Of a stretch of 45,425 nucleotides of DNA, positions 1 through 7,185 are shown piece after piece. The stretch's first letter is position 1. Each line of letters opens with the position of its first letter. Origin of the DNA: an uncultured Lachnospiraceae bacterium (GTDB lineage: Bacteria; Bacillota; Clostridia; Lachnospirales; Lachnospiraceae); assembly GCA_949738465.1 (NCBI GenBank), contig CATJBQ010000090.1, positions 1 to 45,425 on the forward strand, given 5' to 3'. Under the pieces are notes generated by a model. That model searched no databases. It saw only the letters and a program-made list of their open reading frames with translations, and was not told the DNA's origin. A program made the translations under genes and the position numbers.

Positions 1-57
1 AAGGTGCATAGCTAAAATCTATGTGCGAAGTTTGAGTTAGTAAATAGAAAACGCCGT

Positions 58-336
58 TCATTTTGTGATCTCTCCATAAGTAAAATAATTTCCCACTTGA
101 AAAAAAGAACCTGGTGATTGTAGAAAATATTGTACGCCATCAATATAAGTTTTAAGTTCTTCTTCGGAGAATAATTCATTTTTTAGCAAAAACTCCAGAT
201 CGTTGTTTGATGCGTTATAGAATAAATTTATAAATTCGGGATATTCCATATTATTTGTAAATGTTTTTAATACTCTTATTCTTTTCAGCATCTCTGTTTT
301 ACGAAAGATCTTCTCCATCTCTTTCCCAATATGCAT
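58..336 (-). CDS. hypothetical protein, 92 aa
   Basis: I do not recognise this protein. It is 92 residues long, rich in charged and aromatic residues, has no membrane segment or signal peptide, and looks mostly helical. A possible start seven codons in (position 318) has GGGAAAGAG just before it, so the exact start is uncertain. It lies 32 bases downstream of a broken aldo/keto reductase gene on the same strand and is much more AT-rich than the genes after position 2684. That fits a transferred or decaying patch. It could be the last gene of the same transcript, but I see nothing that gives a function. Confidence 0.5.
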   Translation of the reverse strand: MHIGKEMEKIFRKTEMLKRIRVLKTFTNNMEYPEFINLFYNASNNDLEFLLKNELFSEEELKTYIDGVQYFLQSPGSFFQVGNYFTYGEITK

Positions 337-368
337 ATTGCTTCCATGATACGCTTTTAATCGTGTAT

Positions 369-935
369 TTATCCTCTTAATCTTGTCAGAATATATATTG
401 TTGATACTACTTCAAATATATCAGTAGTATCAACAATATATTTTAATGCCTCCGGAGCATCGTGAAAAGAAAAACCAATATGCCTGATCAATCCATCTTC
501 TTTCGCGGCAACGGCTTCTTCCAAAAAACCTTTTTTCAGTATTACATTATCGAATTCTTTCTTATTTATCCCCCAGAAATAGAAAAAGTCAAAATACTCC
601 TGTCCTAACTCGTTTAATAAAGATTGTATATTTTTTATTAAATCACCTTTATTTTTCCGTTTATTTGTCATAATTTTATTAGCCAAATAAACGTCATCTC
701 TGTATTCCTTTAGTGCACTTGAAACCGCTCTTTGGCTTTGCCCATGGCAATATATGTCACCCGGATCAAAATAGTTAATCCCCTTTTCCACAGCCAACAC
801 TACCATATCATACACTGTTTCGTTTTCTAAAAAATATTCGTCGCCAACTTTTATCTCTGGTAATCTCGCCACACCAAAACCAAGCTTCGAAATTTTTATC
901 CCTGTCTTTCCAGGATTATTATATTTCATCTTCAC
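369..935 (-). pseudogene. aldo/keto reductase, C-terminally truncated
   Basis: The first 170 residues match the aldo/keto reductase family (NADPH-dependent carbonyl reductases with a TIM barrel). The N-terminus has the usual GKTG..IS.LGFG opening. The catalytic Asp and Tyr are visible in the segment YFDPGDIY and the Lys in LANKI. The family's catalytic His, expected in a LLHG-type segment, is replaced by Trp in FYFWGI. Family members are usually 280 to 380 residues. This one stops at 188, directly after an 18-bp inverted repeat that turns the reading into a short unrelated tail. Cofactor-binding strands and any C-terminal iron-sulfur motif are therefore missing. Its start overlaps the end of the preceding gene (919-1740) by 17 bases, so the two were translationally coupled. 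I judge it non-functional, though a short product could still be made. Confidence 0.7.
393..441. repeat. 18-bp perfect inverted repeat at the aldo/keto reductase break
   Basis: Positions 393-410 and 424-441 are perfect reverse complements (18 bp) around a 13-base loop. The repeat is AT-rich and has no GC core, so it does not look like an intrinsic terminator. The right arm encodes normal family sequence (YIVDTTD). The left arm encodes the start of the aberrant tail. This is what a fold-back or template-switch event would leave. Confidence 0.75.
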
Positions 936-1740
936 TCACCCTTAATTCATGCAACCCCTCATTCAGCCTTTCCGGTATGGCGCTGACATTTGCATCGATA
1001 TAGTCCAGCCGCAATTCCATCAGCTTCTTTTGCGCATAAAACAGATAAAACGGCATAATATATGCTCTCCGGCAATCCTTGATATCTTTAAAATCTGCAA
1101 CATAAGAGCCCAGTTCATCATAGCATCTAACACCATATTTCCGGTTTGCAATGTCGTCTTCCCCGGAGGAACAGATCCAGCCATAGTGTTCATAGCTGTT
1201 AAAGCCCGCATAATAATCCTCCAACAGCCGTAACACATTGTGCATGCGGAATCCATCAAATGTACGGATGCTCTCTTTATGAAAATATTTTTGTGTCTCA
1301 ATTCTCCACAGGCGAAAGGTACTCCAGACCAGGTCGCTCTCCTGATATCCCTTTTGATAAGAATTTCGGAATTCTTCAAAAGAACATCGGAAAAACTGAT
1401 ACTTTCCCTGGACAAAATCCGCCAGATAGAACATCTGGTTCTGGCAGTCATACCCATAAACCATTGTCTCATGGGCGACATGTTCAAAAAATGCTTCTCT
1501 CAGCGTGCCATGTTCAACCGGTGCGATCACATAATTTCCATAGATTGCACCGTTGGTCTTATGCATCCATAGCTGTATATAGTTCGAATAGATCCAGGGC
1601 ACGAACTTTGGATTTGCATATAAAACCGCAAATAAATGCGATTCATACTGTAAACAGGTAACCGGGGGCATAACAACCGGCAGCACTTCCTTCTCACCGC
1701 TCATTTTGACCATTTTTCCATCCTTCCAATCCATTTTCAT
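919..1740 (-). CDS. unknown protein with possible BtrH/papain-like fold
   Basis: A 273-residue soluble protein with many aromatic residues and no signal peptide or membrane segment. A Cys near residue 29 (in PPVTC), a His near 90 followed by VYGYD, and an Asp near 108 in YLADF are spaced as in cysteine-peptidase or transglutaminase-like folds. The stretch around residues 90 to 130 resembles BtrH N-terminal-like proteins, which act in natural-product gene clusters in Bacillota. This is pattern recognition only. The chosen start has a weak ribosome site. An ATG nine codons in (1713) has AAGGA at good spacing and may be the true start. It is coupled by overlap to the truncated reductase and lies downstream of three LytTR-like repeats, which suggests control by the neighbouring, now broken, LytTR regulator. 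Confidence 0.55.
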   Translation of the reverse strand: MKMDWKDGKMVKMSGEKEVLPVVMPPVTCLQYESHLFAVLYANPKFVPWIYSNYIQLWMHKTNGAIYGNYVIAPVEHGTLREAFFEHVAHETMVYGYDCQNQMFYLADFVQGKYQFFRCSFEEFRNSYQKGYQESDLVWSTFRLWRIETQKYFHKESIRTFDGFRMHNVLRLLEDYYAGFNSYEHYGWICSSGEDDIANRKYGVRCYDELGSYVADFKDIKDCRRAYIMPFYLFYAQKKLMELRLDYIDANVSAIPERLNEGLHELRVSEDEI

Positions 1741-1811
1741 AGGCTTTTTAACATTTTCTCATATAACCGGCATTCATTCCATGGTCAAAAATTGACTTTT
1801 CATAGGCTTTT
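1734..1811. repeat. 15-bp direct repeat around the 919-1740 gene start
   Basis: TTTTCATAGGCTTTT occurs at 1734-1748 and again at 1797-1811. Each copy holds an ATG on the minus strand, one being the annotated start of the 919-1740 gene. The upstream copy opens a nine-codon reading frame (MKSQFLTME, stop near 1774). It has no clear ribosome site, so a leader peptide is only a possibility. Confidence 0.5.
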
Positions 1812-1851
1812 ATGACATCTTTTTATATAAATCTTCTATATCCTAATACGT

Positions 1852-1857
1852 ATTCTA
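1852..1857 (-). promoter_or_regulatory. candidate -10 box for the 919-1740 gene
   Basis: TAGAAT on the minus strand lies 33 bases downstream of the nearest LytTR-like repeat and has no good -35 box. That layout fits an activator-dependent promoter. Other TATA-like strings nearby (around 1824-1842) could serve instead. Confidence 0.3.
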
Positions 1858-1890
1858 CCCCACCCCCTCCCCTCAAGTCCACCCTCTTGC

Positions 1891-1941
1891 GAAGTTTGGT
1901 TCGATATTTGCGAAGTTTGGCCGAATATTTGCGAAGTTTGG
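1891..1941. promoter_or_regulatory. triple LytTR-type direct repeat operator
   Basis: GAAGTTTGG occurs three times, at 1891-1899, 1912-1920 and 1933-1941, each inside a longer TTGCGAAGTTTGG block. The period is exactly 21 bp, so each 9-bp repeat is followed by a 12-bp spacer. Known LytTR-family regulators bind two 9-bp direct repeats of the type [TA][AC][CA]GTTN[AG][TG] with 12 or 13 bp between. GAAGTTTGG agrees at eight of nine positions. The repeats sit between the LytTR regulator remnant and the start of the 919-1740 gene, so they are a likely operator for that gene and the coupled reductase. Confidence 0.6.
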
Positions 1942-1988
1942 CAAAGCCCCCTCCTTTTCCAATCATCACAAATACCCGGCCGCTAAAA

Positions 1989-2507
1989 TCATCTTCCCAG
2001 CACCCGTCTCGCACCTTCCAGATACCCGCGGCTTATGGGAAGCTCTGTGCCGTCTTCCATAACCACGGTCCGCTTCTTATCGTCATACTGCTCCACATAA
2101 TTCAGGTTAATCAGATACCGGACATGGATTCTTAGAAATCCATATGGTGCAGCCTCCTGCTCCACCACAGACATCCTCTGGCGCAGTGAAAGCACATCCT
2201 GATCACAAAAATGCGCCAGAATATAATCCTTGTCGCTGGAAAAATGTGTAATACGACAAATCTCCAGATTCACCGGCCGCTTTCCGTCCAGAAGCTGCAG
2301 GCACTTTTTCTTTCTCCGGTATTCCGCTCAGAAAGCCTCCAGGGCCTCCGGTAAATCTGCGCTAAGAACGCCTTCTCTGATAAAGGCCACCGGCTGCATC
2401 GCTGCGCAGGCCATCTCCTGATGGCTGCTGACAAATATAATTTCACCTTCGCTTTTCTCCCGTATCAGCAACGCCAGGGAAATTCTCTCCCATGCTCCCC
2501 TTCTCCC
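1989..2507 (-). pseudogene. LytTR-family response regulator, degraded
   Basis: The 3' part (1989-2327) encodes a LytTR DNA-binding domain, with typical features such as FLRIHVRYLINLNYV and the ending PISRGYLEGARRVL. Reading upstream in the same frame there is a TGA at 2328-2330. Beyond it, 2331-2507 stays open and encodes the second half of a receiver domain (IIFVSSHQEMACAAM, then FIREGVLSADLPEALEAF). The first half of the receiver, with its phospho-acceptor Asp, is absent because another stop lies at 2508-2510. The gene has therefore lost its 5' end and gained an internal stop. A GTG at 2273 could still start a 94-residue LytTR-only protein, but it has no good ribosome site. It lies directly upstream of the matching operator repeats. 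Confidence 0.8.
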
Positions 2508-2539
2508 TCAATTATACCTCCTCCCCATCCATATGAACA

Positions 2540-2585
2540 GGAACGATAGTTCCTAAAATGCGCCAAAAACAGGAACTATCGTTCC
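2540..2585. promoter_or_regulatory. paired palindromes (15-bp inverted repeat)
   Basis: GGAACGATAGTTCCT (2540-2554) is perfectly reverse-complemented at 2571-2585. Each arm is itself a GGAAC-N4-GTTCC palindrome, and the two centres are 31 bp apart, close to three helical turns. There is no run of T on either side, so a terminator is unlikely. It lies in the 176-base gap between the GH35 gene and the regulator remnant, where an operator for the latter would be expected. The binding protein is unknown. Confidence 0.5.
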
Positions 2586-2683
2586 AATTCTCTCTCTCTT
2601 TTCCCTCTCCCGTTCCCCCTCAGCCCGTGTCTCTGCCACCACCCCTGGTATGGAGATAATGTCCCGATGCATATCCCCAATTT

Positions 2684-5104
2684 TCAGTTTTTTCCGTCAC
2701 ACGCCAGAACCACCTTCATCTCCTTCCTGGTCCGTCCATCCTTTCTGCTCCTGATATAAGTATTTCCGTCCCTCTCCTCCACCGCATAATCTGCACTCTC
2801 TTTCACCCTGCCAACGCCTGCCAGACAGACCACATCCTCCTGCTGGGTCAGCCGGAAGCGGATGCATCCTTCTTCATAGCCCGTGATCTCCCCGGTGGCA
2901 TACAGAAGCTTCACGCCTAAAAGCTCCAGGTCAAGGGGCAGCATCAGCCCCCTCCGGCTTCCGATCCCAAGAGCCTTCCCTTCAAACAGCTCCTTCCCTT
3001 CATACGTAATAACTGCCTCCTTCTCAAAGCCGTCCAGGTTCAGGATATGCAGGTATTTTTCCTGCCCCTCATTTTTCATCATCGTCAGGAAGAGTCCGTG
3101 ATGCTCCTCCGTGTGTGACAATGCAGGCCTGCTGCCCAGAAGCTCCAACATCCTTCTGATATGGGCAAGCTGGCAGATGTAGGGCGTACCCAGCATCAGA
3201 ACCTTCCCTTTCCCCGCCGTTTTCAGGAATGCGCAGGACGCTTTGGTATCCGCCTGCTCCATCAGAATTTCCGCGCCTGCGGCCTCATAGGTTTCCACAT
3301 AGGCACAGGGTACCTCCGGGCTTCCCGCAAAGCATCCCGCAGGCGTCACGCTTAAGAAATATCCGGCTCCGCTCTCCCGATAAGATACATTGCCCACTCC
3401 CAGGAAATCCTTCAAAATCCCACAGGTGTTCCCTTCCATATCATATTGGGGCAGGCGTCCGTACAACAGCAGATTTCCGCCCTGTTCCACGTAGGCGGCA
3501 AGATTCTTCTGGATCCCAGCCGCCATATAAGAAGCGCTAAAGACCACCAGCGTCCCCACGCTGCCCGGCCCCCGGTTCTGGATATCCACCGCCGTAAAGC
3601 GATAATTATTCAACAGCAAACTCCGGCCCAGACGCTCGAAGCCGTCCGTACCCCGGAACCGTATAAGCTCCTGGCAGAAAGCCGTCTCCTTCCCGCTGCC
3701 GGGATAATGGAATTCCGTCATATAATAATCGGGAATGAACCCCAGGGCAAGATCGTCCCGCTCCTCCTGCATGGAGGCCAGCTTCTCCCCGTTGGCGTTC
3801 ATCAGCCCCATCACCTCCGCCATTCTGGGATAGGTATAATTCAGCTTCCCCTCCGGGCTTACCGGAGCCGCAAAGCCGTGGCGCTCCCCGGTAAAGGCAA
3901 TCCGGTTATTGCCGTCCCCCACATCGTCCCACAGCCGGTAATTATAGCCGCCGCAGAACAGATAGCAGTTCAGCGCCTTATTTCCCTGGGCAATGCACAT
4001 CCGGGCCTTAAAATCTACTCCGGACACATCGGTGCGGGCCCCAAAGGTCTCCCCGTAATTGCCGTCGCCGCATTCGAATTCCAGGGAGGCCAGCGGCTGA
4101 TTTTCCCGGTTGACCGCCTCCATAAAGGCATTGATGATATAGAGATCCTGGAAATTATCCATGGTCAGGTTTCCCAGGTAAATATCCGAGCCTGCCAGAT
4201 ACTCGTCGGACATGGTATAAGCCTCATAGAGCTGGCTGATGCCGATGGGATAGGGAAGCCCCCTTCCGTCGGCGGTTCCATGGATATTAATGAGGAACGG
4301 GATGTCCCGGATGCCGTACTCCTTCGCATAGCCGGCCAGGACCTCCACGTACCGCATGGTCCGCCTGCGCATATAATACCCAAGATCCTTATGAAGGTTC
4401 AGAACATATGTTCCTTTTGGACTGCGCACTCTTTTAGCAAAATGCGCTTCCCAGTCTTCCCCGAAAGGATACCTCTTTTTCAGTTCCTCTTGGGGATACC
4501 GTTCCTTTAAGTATCCTTCAAAATCCTTCAGCACCCAGTCGGTGAGATCCGGCTTGTTGCAGCACCAGGAGATCATCCCGATCTCATTGTCAAGCTGCAG
4601 GCCAATCAGATTCCCGCCCCGGCTTTCCAGGTAACGGGCAAGGATCGGCAGTACCTGGGCATACCATTTTTTTACACAGGCAAGAAAACTGGGTGACAGG
4701 TAATCTAAAGTGGTATTATCAGCCTTCTCCCCGTCCCAGCTTACCGGCAGCGTTTCCGGATATTTCCGCGCTACCCAATGGGGAATCCCTTCATTCTTAA
4801 GCTCTGCCATCACAAAAGGCCCCGGCCTTGCGATCAGATACAGATCGTTGGCCCGGCACAGCTCTAAGAAGGCCACCAGATCCAGTTCCTCCCTGGTATG
4901 GCCGTCAAAATCGAACTGCCCTTCCCGCTCCTCGTGGCAGATCCAGGGGATATAGGTAGCAACCGTATTAAAGCCTGCCTCCTTAAGCTTCGTCAGCCGG
5001 TCCTGCCAGTCCTTCTTTTTCAACCGGAAGTAATGAACCTCCCCGGCCAGGATCAGCTTCGGTTCCCCATTGATTACAATTTGTTTCTTTTCTATTTTAA
5101 CCAT
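2684..5104 (-). CDS. GH35 family beta-galactosidase
   Basis: An 806-residue cytoplasmic glycosidase. The N-terminal half is a GH35 TIM barrel with the family's opening G.VHYFR, FNTV.TYIPW and RPGPFV..E segments. The proton-donor Glu is at about residue 174 in LQLDNEIG, and the likely nucleophile Glu is near 342 in SLEFECGDG. GH35 enzymes remove terminal beta-linked galactose from oligosaccharides. The C-terminal half looks like beta-galactosidase trimerisation-type and beta-sandwich domains. There is no signal peptide, so it should act on imported sugars. I chose the second ATG (5104), since GAGAGGG lies six bases before it and abuts the first ATG at 5110. It is the last intact gene of the long operon, 69 bases after the oxidoreductase, and that gap holds a tandem duplication. 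Exact substrate is unknown. Confidence 0.85.
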   Translation of the reverse strand: MVKIEKKQIVINGEPKLILAGEVHYFRLKKKDWQDRLTKLKEAGFNTVATYIPWICHEEREGQFDFDGHTREELDLVAFLELCRANDLYLIARPGPFVMAELKNEGIPHWVARKYPETLPVSWDGEKADNTTLDYLSPSFLACVKKWYAQVLPILARYLESRGGNLIGLQLDNEIGMISWCCNKPDLTDWVLKDFEGYLKERYPQEELKKRYPFGEDWEAHFAKRVRSPKGTYVLNLHKDLGYYMRRRTMRYVEVLAGYAKEYGIRDIPFLINIHGTADGRGLPYPIGISQLYEAYTMSDEYLAGSDIYLGNLTMDNFQDLYIINAFMEAVNRENQPLASLEFECGDGNYGETFGARTDVSGVDFKARMCIAQGNKALNCYLFCGGYNYRLWDDVGDGNNRIAFTGERHGFAAPVSPEGKLNYTYPRMAEVMGLMNANGEKLASMQEERDDLALGFIPDYYMTEFHYPGSGKETAFCQELIRFRGTDGFERLGRSLLLNNYRFTAVDIQNRGPGSVGTLVVFSASYMAAGIQKNLAAYVEQGGNLLLYGRLPQYDMEGNTCGILKDFLGVGNVSYRESGAGYFLSVTPAGCFAGSPEVPCAYVETYEAAGAEILMEQADTKASCAFLKTAGKGKVLMLGTPYICQLAHIRRMLELLGSRPALSHTEEHHGLFLTMMKNEGQEKYLHILNLDGFEKEAVITYEGKELFEGKALGIGSRRGLMLPLDLELLGVKLLYATGEITGYEEGCIRFRLTQQEDVVCLAGVGRVKESADYAVEERDGNTYIRSRKDGRTRKEMKVVLACDGKN

Positions 5105-5122
5105 GTCCATCCCTCTCTCATA

Positions 5123-5178
5123 TTTCTTATCCTGTTTTCTGCTTCCTAAATTTCTAATCCTGTTTTCTGCTTCCTAAA
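5123..5178. repeat. 28-bp tandem duplication between two operon genes
   Basis: A 22-base identical block occurs at 5129-5150 and 5157-5178, with a period of 28 bp. It covers the stop codon of the oxidoreductase gene and most of the gap to the GH35 gene. It looks like a recent slippage duplication of non-coding sequence, with no obvious secondary structure. Confidence 0.7.
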
Positions 5179-6331
5179 AATCATAAGAAAAGGTTCCCCA
5201 GGGGGTTTCCTGCTCCCTCACCGCATTGGATACGGACAGTGCCCCGATCTCCTCCGCCGTTACCTCCCTGCCCAGCTTTCCGGACAGGAAAATCCCTTCG
5301 CTGACCAGCATGGTCTGCAGGGCAAGCCAGGGCGTATCGTAGCGCTCCTTCAGCTCTCCGGCCAGAAACGCCGCCCAGTTGGCCTGGTCATTGTCATCGT
5401 ACGCCAGTTCGGGGTGGGCCAGCCGTTCCATATGGTGGTTGTCCTCTACCCTGAGGTCCGTATCCAGAAGCTGCTCCCCGTCGTAGCTGAAATACGTAAG
5501 GTTCCCGTCGTCACAAAACCGCAGGCCGCCCTTACTTCCCGCCACCATACAGCTTCCCAGGTCGTCCATATTGATGGCCCAGGATTCGATGATATCCAGG
5601 GACAGGCCGTTCTCATACTTGGCCAATCCCACGCCCAGTTCTTCCACCTCCATCTTATTTTCCCCCAGAAGGACCGGGTTCATGGGCAGCTCCTGGTAGG
5701 TCATGCCGGACACACGTTCCAGCTTCGGCACCCCAAGGACGTAAAGAAGCTGGGAAATCCGGTACACGCCCATATCATACAAGGCTCCGTGTCCCGCCCA
5801 TTTTCCGGAGATAAAATTCCTGGAAAAATATGGCTCCGGCATGTCAAGACCGGGACGGCCCAGCCTGCGGTATCCCACGCTTCTGGCATGGTATACCTTT
5901 CCAAGCTGACCTTTCTGGATCATGCGGGACGCATACCGGCTCTGGGACGTAAACAGCCAGTCCAGATGGATAGCCAGCTCCTTTCCCAGCTTTTTAGCCG
6001 TGTCATACAGCAATTTCGCGTCGGCGTAAGAGCCGGCCATGGGCTTTTCACAATAGCAGTGCTTCCCGGCTTTCATCACTTCGATGGCCATGGGCACATG
6101 CAGGTTGTTATGGAGACAGACGTCCACCGCGTCAAGATCATCTCTTTTGAGCAGCTCCCGGTAATCTGTGTATAAATCCTTCACCCCGTATTTTTCACCA
6201 AAGGCAGTAAGCTTCTTCTCATCAATGTCGCAGGCCGCCACAACCGTTACATGCGCTAAGCTTTCATAGCGCTCCATATGCTGGCCGGAAATCACTCCCG
6301 TGCCAATCAATGCAATCCGTACTTCCTTCAT
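5174..6331 (-). CDS. Gfo/Idh/MocA family oxidoreductase
   Basis: A 385-residue NAD(P)-dependent sugar oxidoreductase. The N-terminal Rossmann fold has the nucleotide loop IGTGVIS (residues 9-15), and the family motif EKP is at 95-97, followed by the usual PMAGSYADA. A segment near 182-192 (GALYDMGVY) places Asp and Tyr where many members have their catalytic residues. Family members oxidise or reduce hydroxyl groups of inositols, hexoses or amino sugars, often in loci for unusual glycosides. The start has an ideal AGGAGG site. It follows the isomerase-like gene by 11 bases, and the two probably act in series on an imported sugar, for instance oxidation at C3 followed by isomerisation. That pairing is inferred from context. 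Confidence 0.85.
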   Translation of the reverse strand: MKEVRIALIGTGVISGQHMERYESLAHVTVVAACDIDEKKLTAFGEKYGVKDLYTDYRELLKRDDLDAVDVCLHNNLHVPMAIEVMKAGKHCYCEKPMAGSYADAKLLYDTAKKLGKELAIHLDWLFTSQSRYASRMIQKGQLGKVYHARSVGYRRLGRPGLDMPEPYFSRNFISGKWAGHGALYDMGVYRISQLLYVLGVPKLERVSGMTYQELPMNPVLLGENKMEVEELGVGLAKYENGLSLDIIESWAINMDDLGSCMVAGSKGGLRFCDDGNLTYFSYDGEQLLDTDLRVEDNHHMERLAHPELAYDDNDQANWAAFLAGELKERYDTPWLALQTMLVSEGIFLSGKLGREVTAEEIGALSVSNAVREQETPWGTFSYDF

Positions 6332-6342
6332 CTTCCTACCTC

Positions 6343-7185
6343 CTACAAAACATCCTCTGTATTATGCTCCACCACCGAGGGCGGCGCCACCTTCCAGCCG
6401 CCGTCGTAGTTTAAGGGCGCTAACACCCGTTTCGCCTGGGCTAGCTGGAAGGCCACGTTGTTGTACTCGTTGGTTCCCTTATGGCTCTCGATGCTCCAGC
6501 AGCCCCGGTACCCGGCCTCCACAAGGGCCGGAAATACCCGGTCGGCCTCCTCACAGTGCTCATAATTCATATGGATATGCATGGCCTTTGAGGCAAATGC
6601 CCGGTCGTACTGATCCTTTTCTTCCTCCGTCCCGTACCAGTTGCCCAGGTGCAGCAGCAAGCCGAAGTTTTCTTCCTTCACACGGTCAAACAGCTCCACC
6701 ATGGTTTCATAATCCCAGGACGCGCCCCAGTGGTTTTCCGGCCCCAGCTTTGCGCCGAATTTCGCCGCCGCTTTGCAATACTCCGTGTATTTATTTACCA
6801 CATACGCCATCTGCTCCTCTGTGGCCTTTTCCTCCCGGATCCCCACATCGATGCGGATGGTCTTGGCCCCCAGTATCTGGGCCGCATGGATACACTTCCA
6901 GGCCATCTCCTCATTCTTATCCCGTTCTTCCCGGTCGTTGTCCCACACATGGGCGCCGTCGCAGCAGAAATTCACCACCGTAAGGCCCCGCTCCTCGATT
7001 CCCGCCCGGACCATATTCAGATAATCGTCGTCGTAGCGCTCCATAAAACCGTTCCAGATATCTGCCGTGCGAAGCTGGTAACGGTAACGCACCGTCTCCA
7101 GATACCCGAATAAATCCATGGCCCCGGTATTCCGAAGCCCGTGAAAAGAATACGACATCACTGCAAAATTATTAAAATCATTCAT
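6343..7185 (-). CDS. sugar phosphate isomerase/epimerase (xylose-isomerase-like TIM barrel)
   Basis: A 280-residue protein of the AP-endonuclease-2/xylose-isomerase-like barrel family. Metal ligands expected for the family are visible: Glu in LGPENHWG near residue 150, His in LHLGNW near 180, His residues in HIHMNYE near 205 and Glu in WSIESHKG near 235. These enzymes act as isomerases, epimerases or dehydratases on free or phosphorylated sugars, and usually neighbour Gfo/Idh/MocA enzymes, as here. The start overlaps the stop of the MATE gene by four bases (ATGA) behind AAGGAGG, so it is translationally coupled. The specific reaction cannot be told from sequence. Confidence 0.8.
   Translation of the reverse strand: MNDFNNFAVMSYSFHGLRNTGAMDLFGYLETVRYRYQLRTADIWNGFMERYDDDYLNMVRAGIEERGLTVVNFCCDGAHVWDNDREERDKNEEMAWKCIHAAQILGAKTIRIDVGIREEKATEEQMAYVVNKYTEYCKAAAKFGAKLGPENHWGASWDYETMVELFDRVKEENFGLLLHLGNWYGTEEEKDQYDRAFASKAMHIHMNYEHCEEADRVFPALVEAGYRGCWSIESHKGTNEYNNVAFQLAQAKRVLAPLNYDGGWKVAPPSVVEHNTEDVL

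Noticed and set aside
1891-1941. Short regular repeats that could suggest a CRISPR array
   Set aside because: Units are about 13 bases with 8-base differing parts, only three copies, and no cas genes. The layout fits LytTR sites far better.
1823-2014. Small minus-strand frame covering the LytTR-type repeats
   Set aside because: Its repeated KLRKY segments come from the 21-bp DNA repeats, and it overlaps the end of the regulator remnant. It is not a credible protein.
3446-4510. Long plus-strand open frame opposite the GH35 gene
   Set aside because: It is antisense to a well-supported GH35 gene, has no ribosome site and no recognisable protein features.
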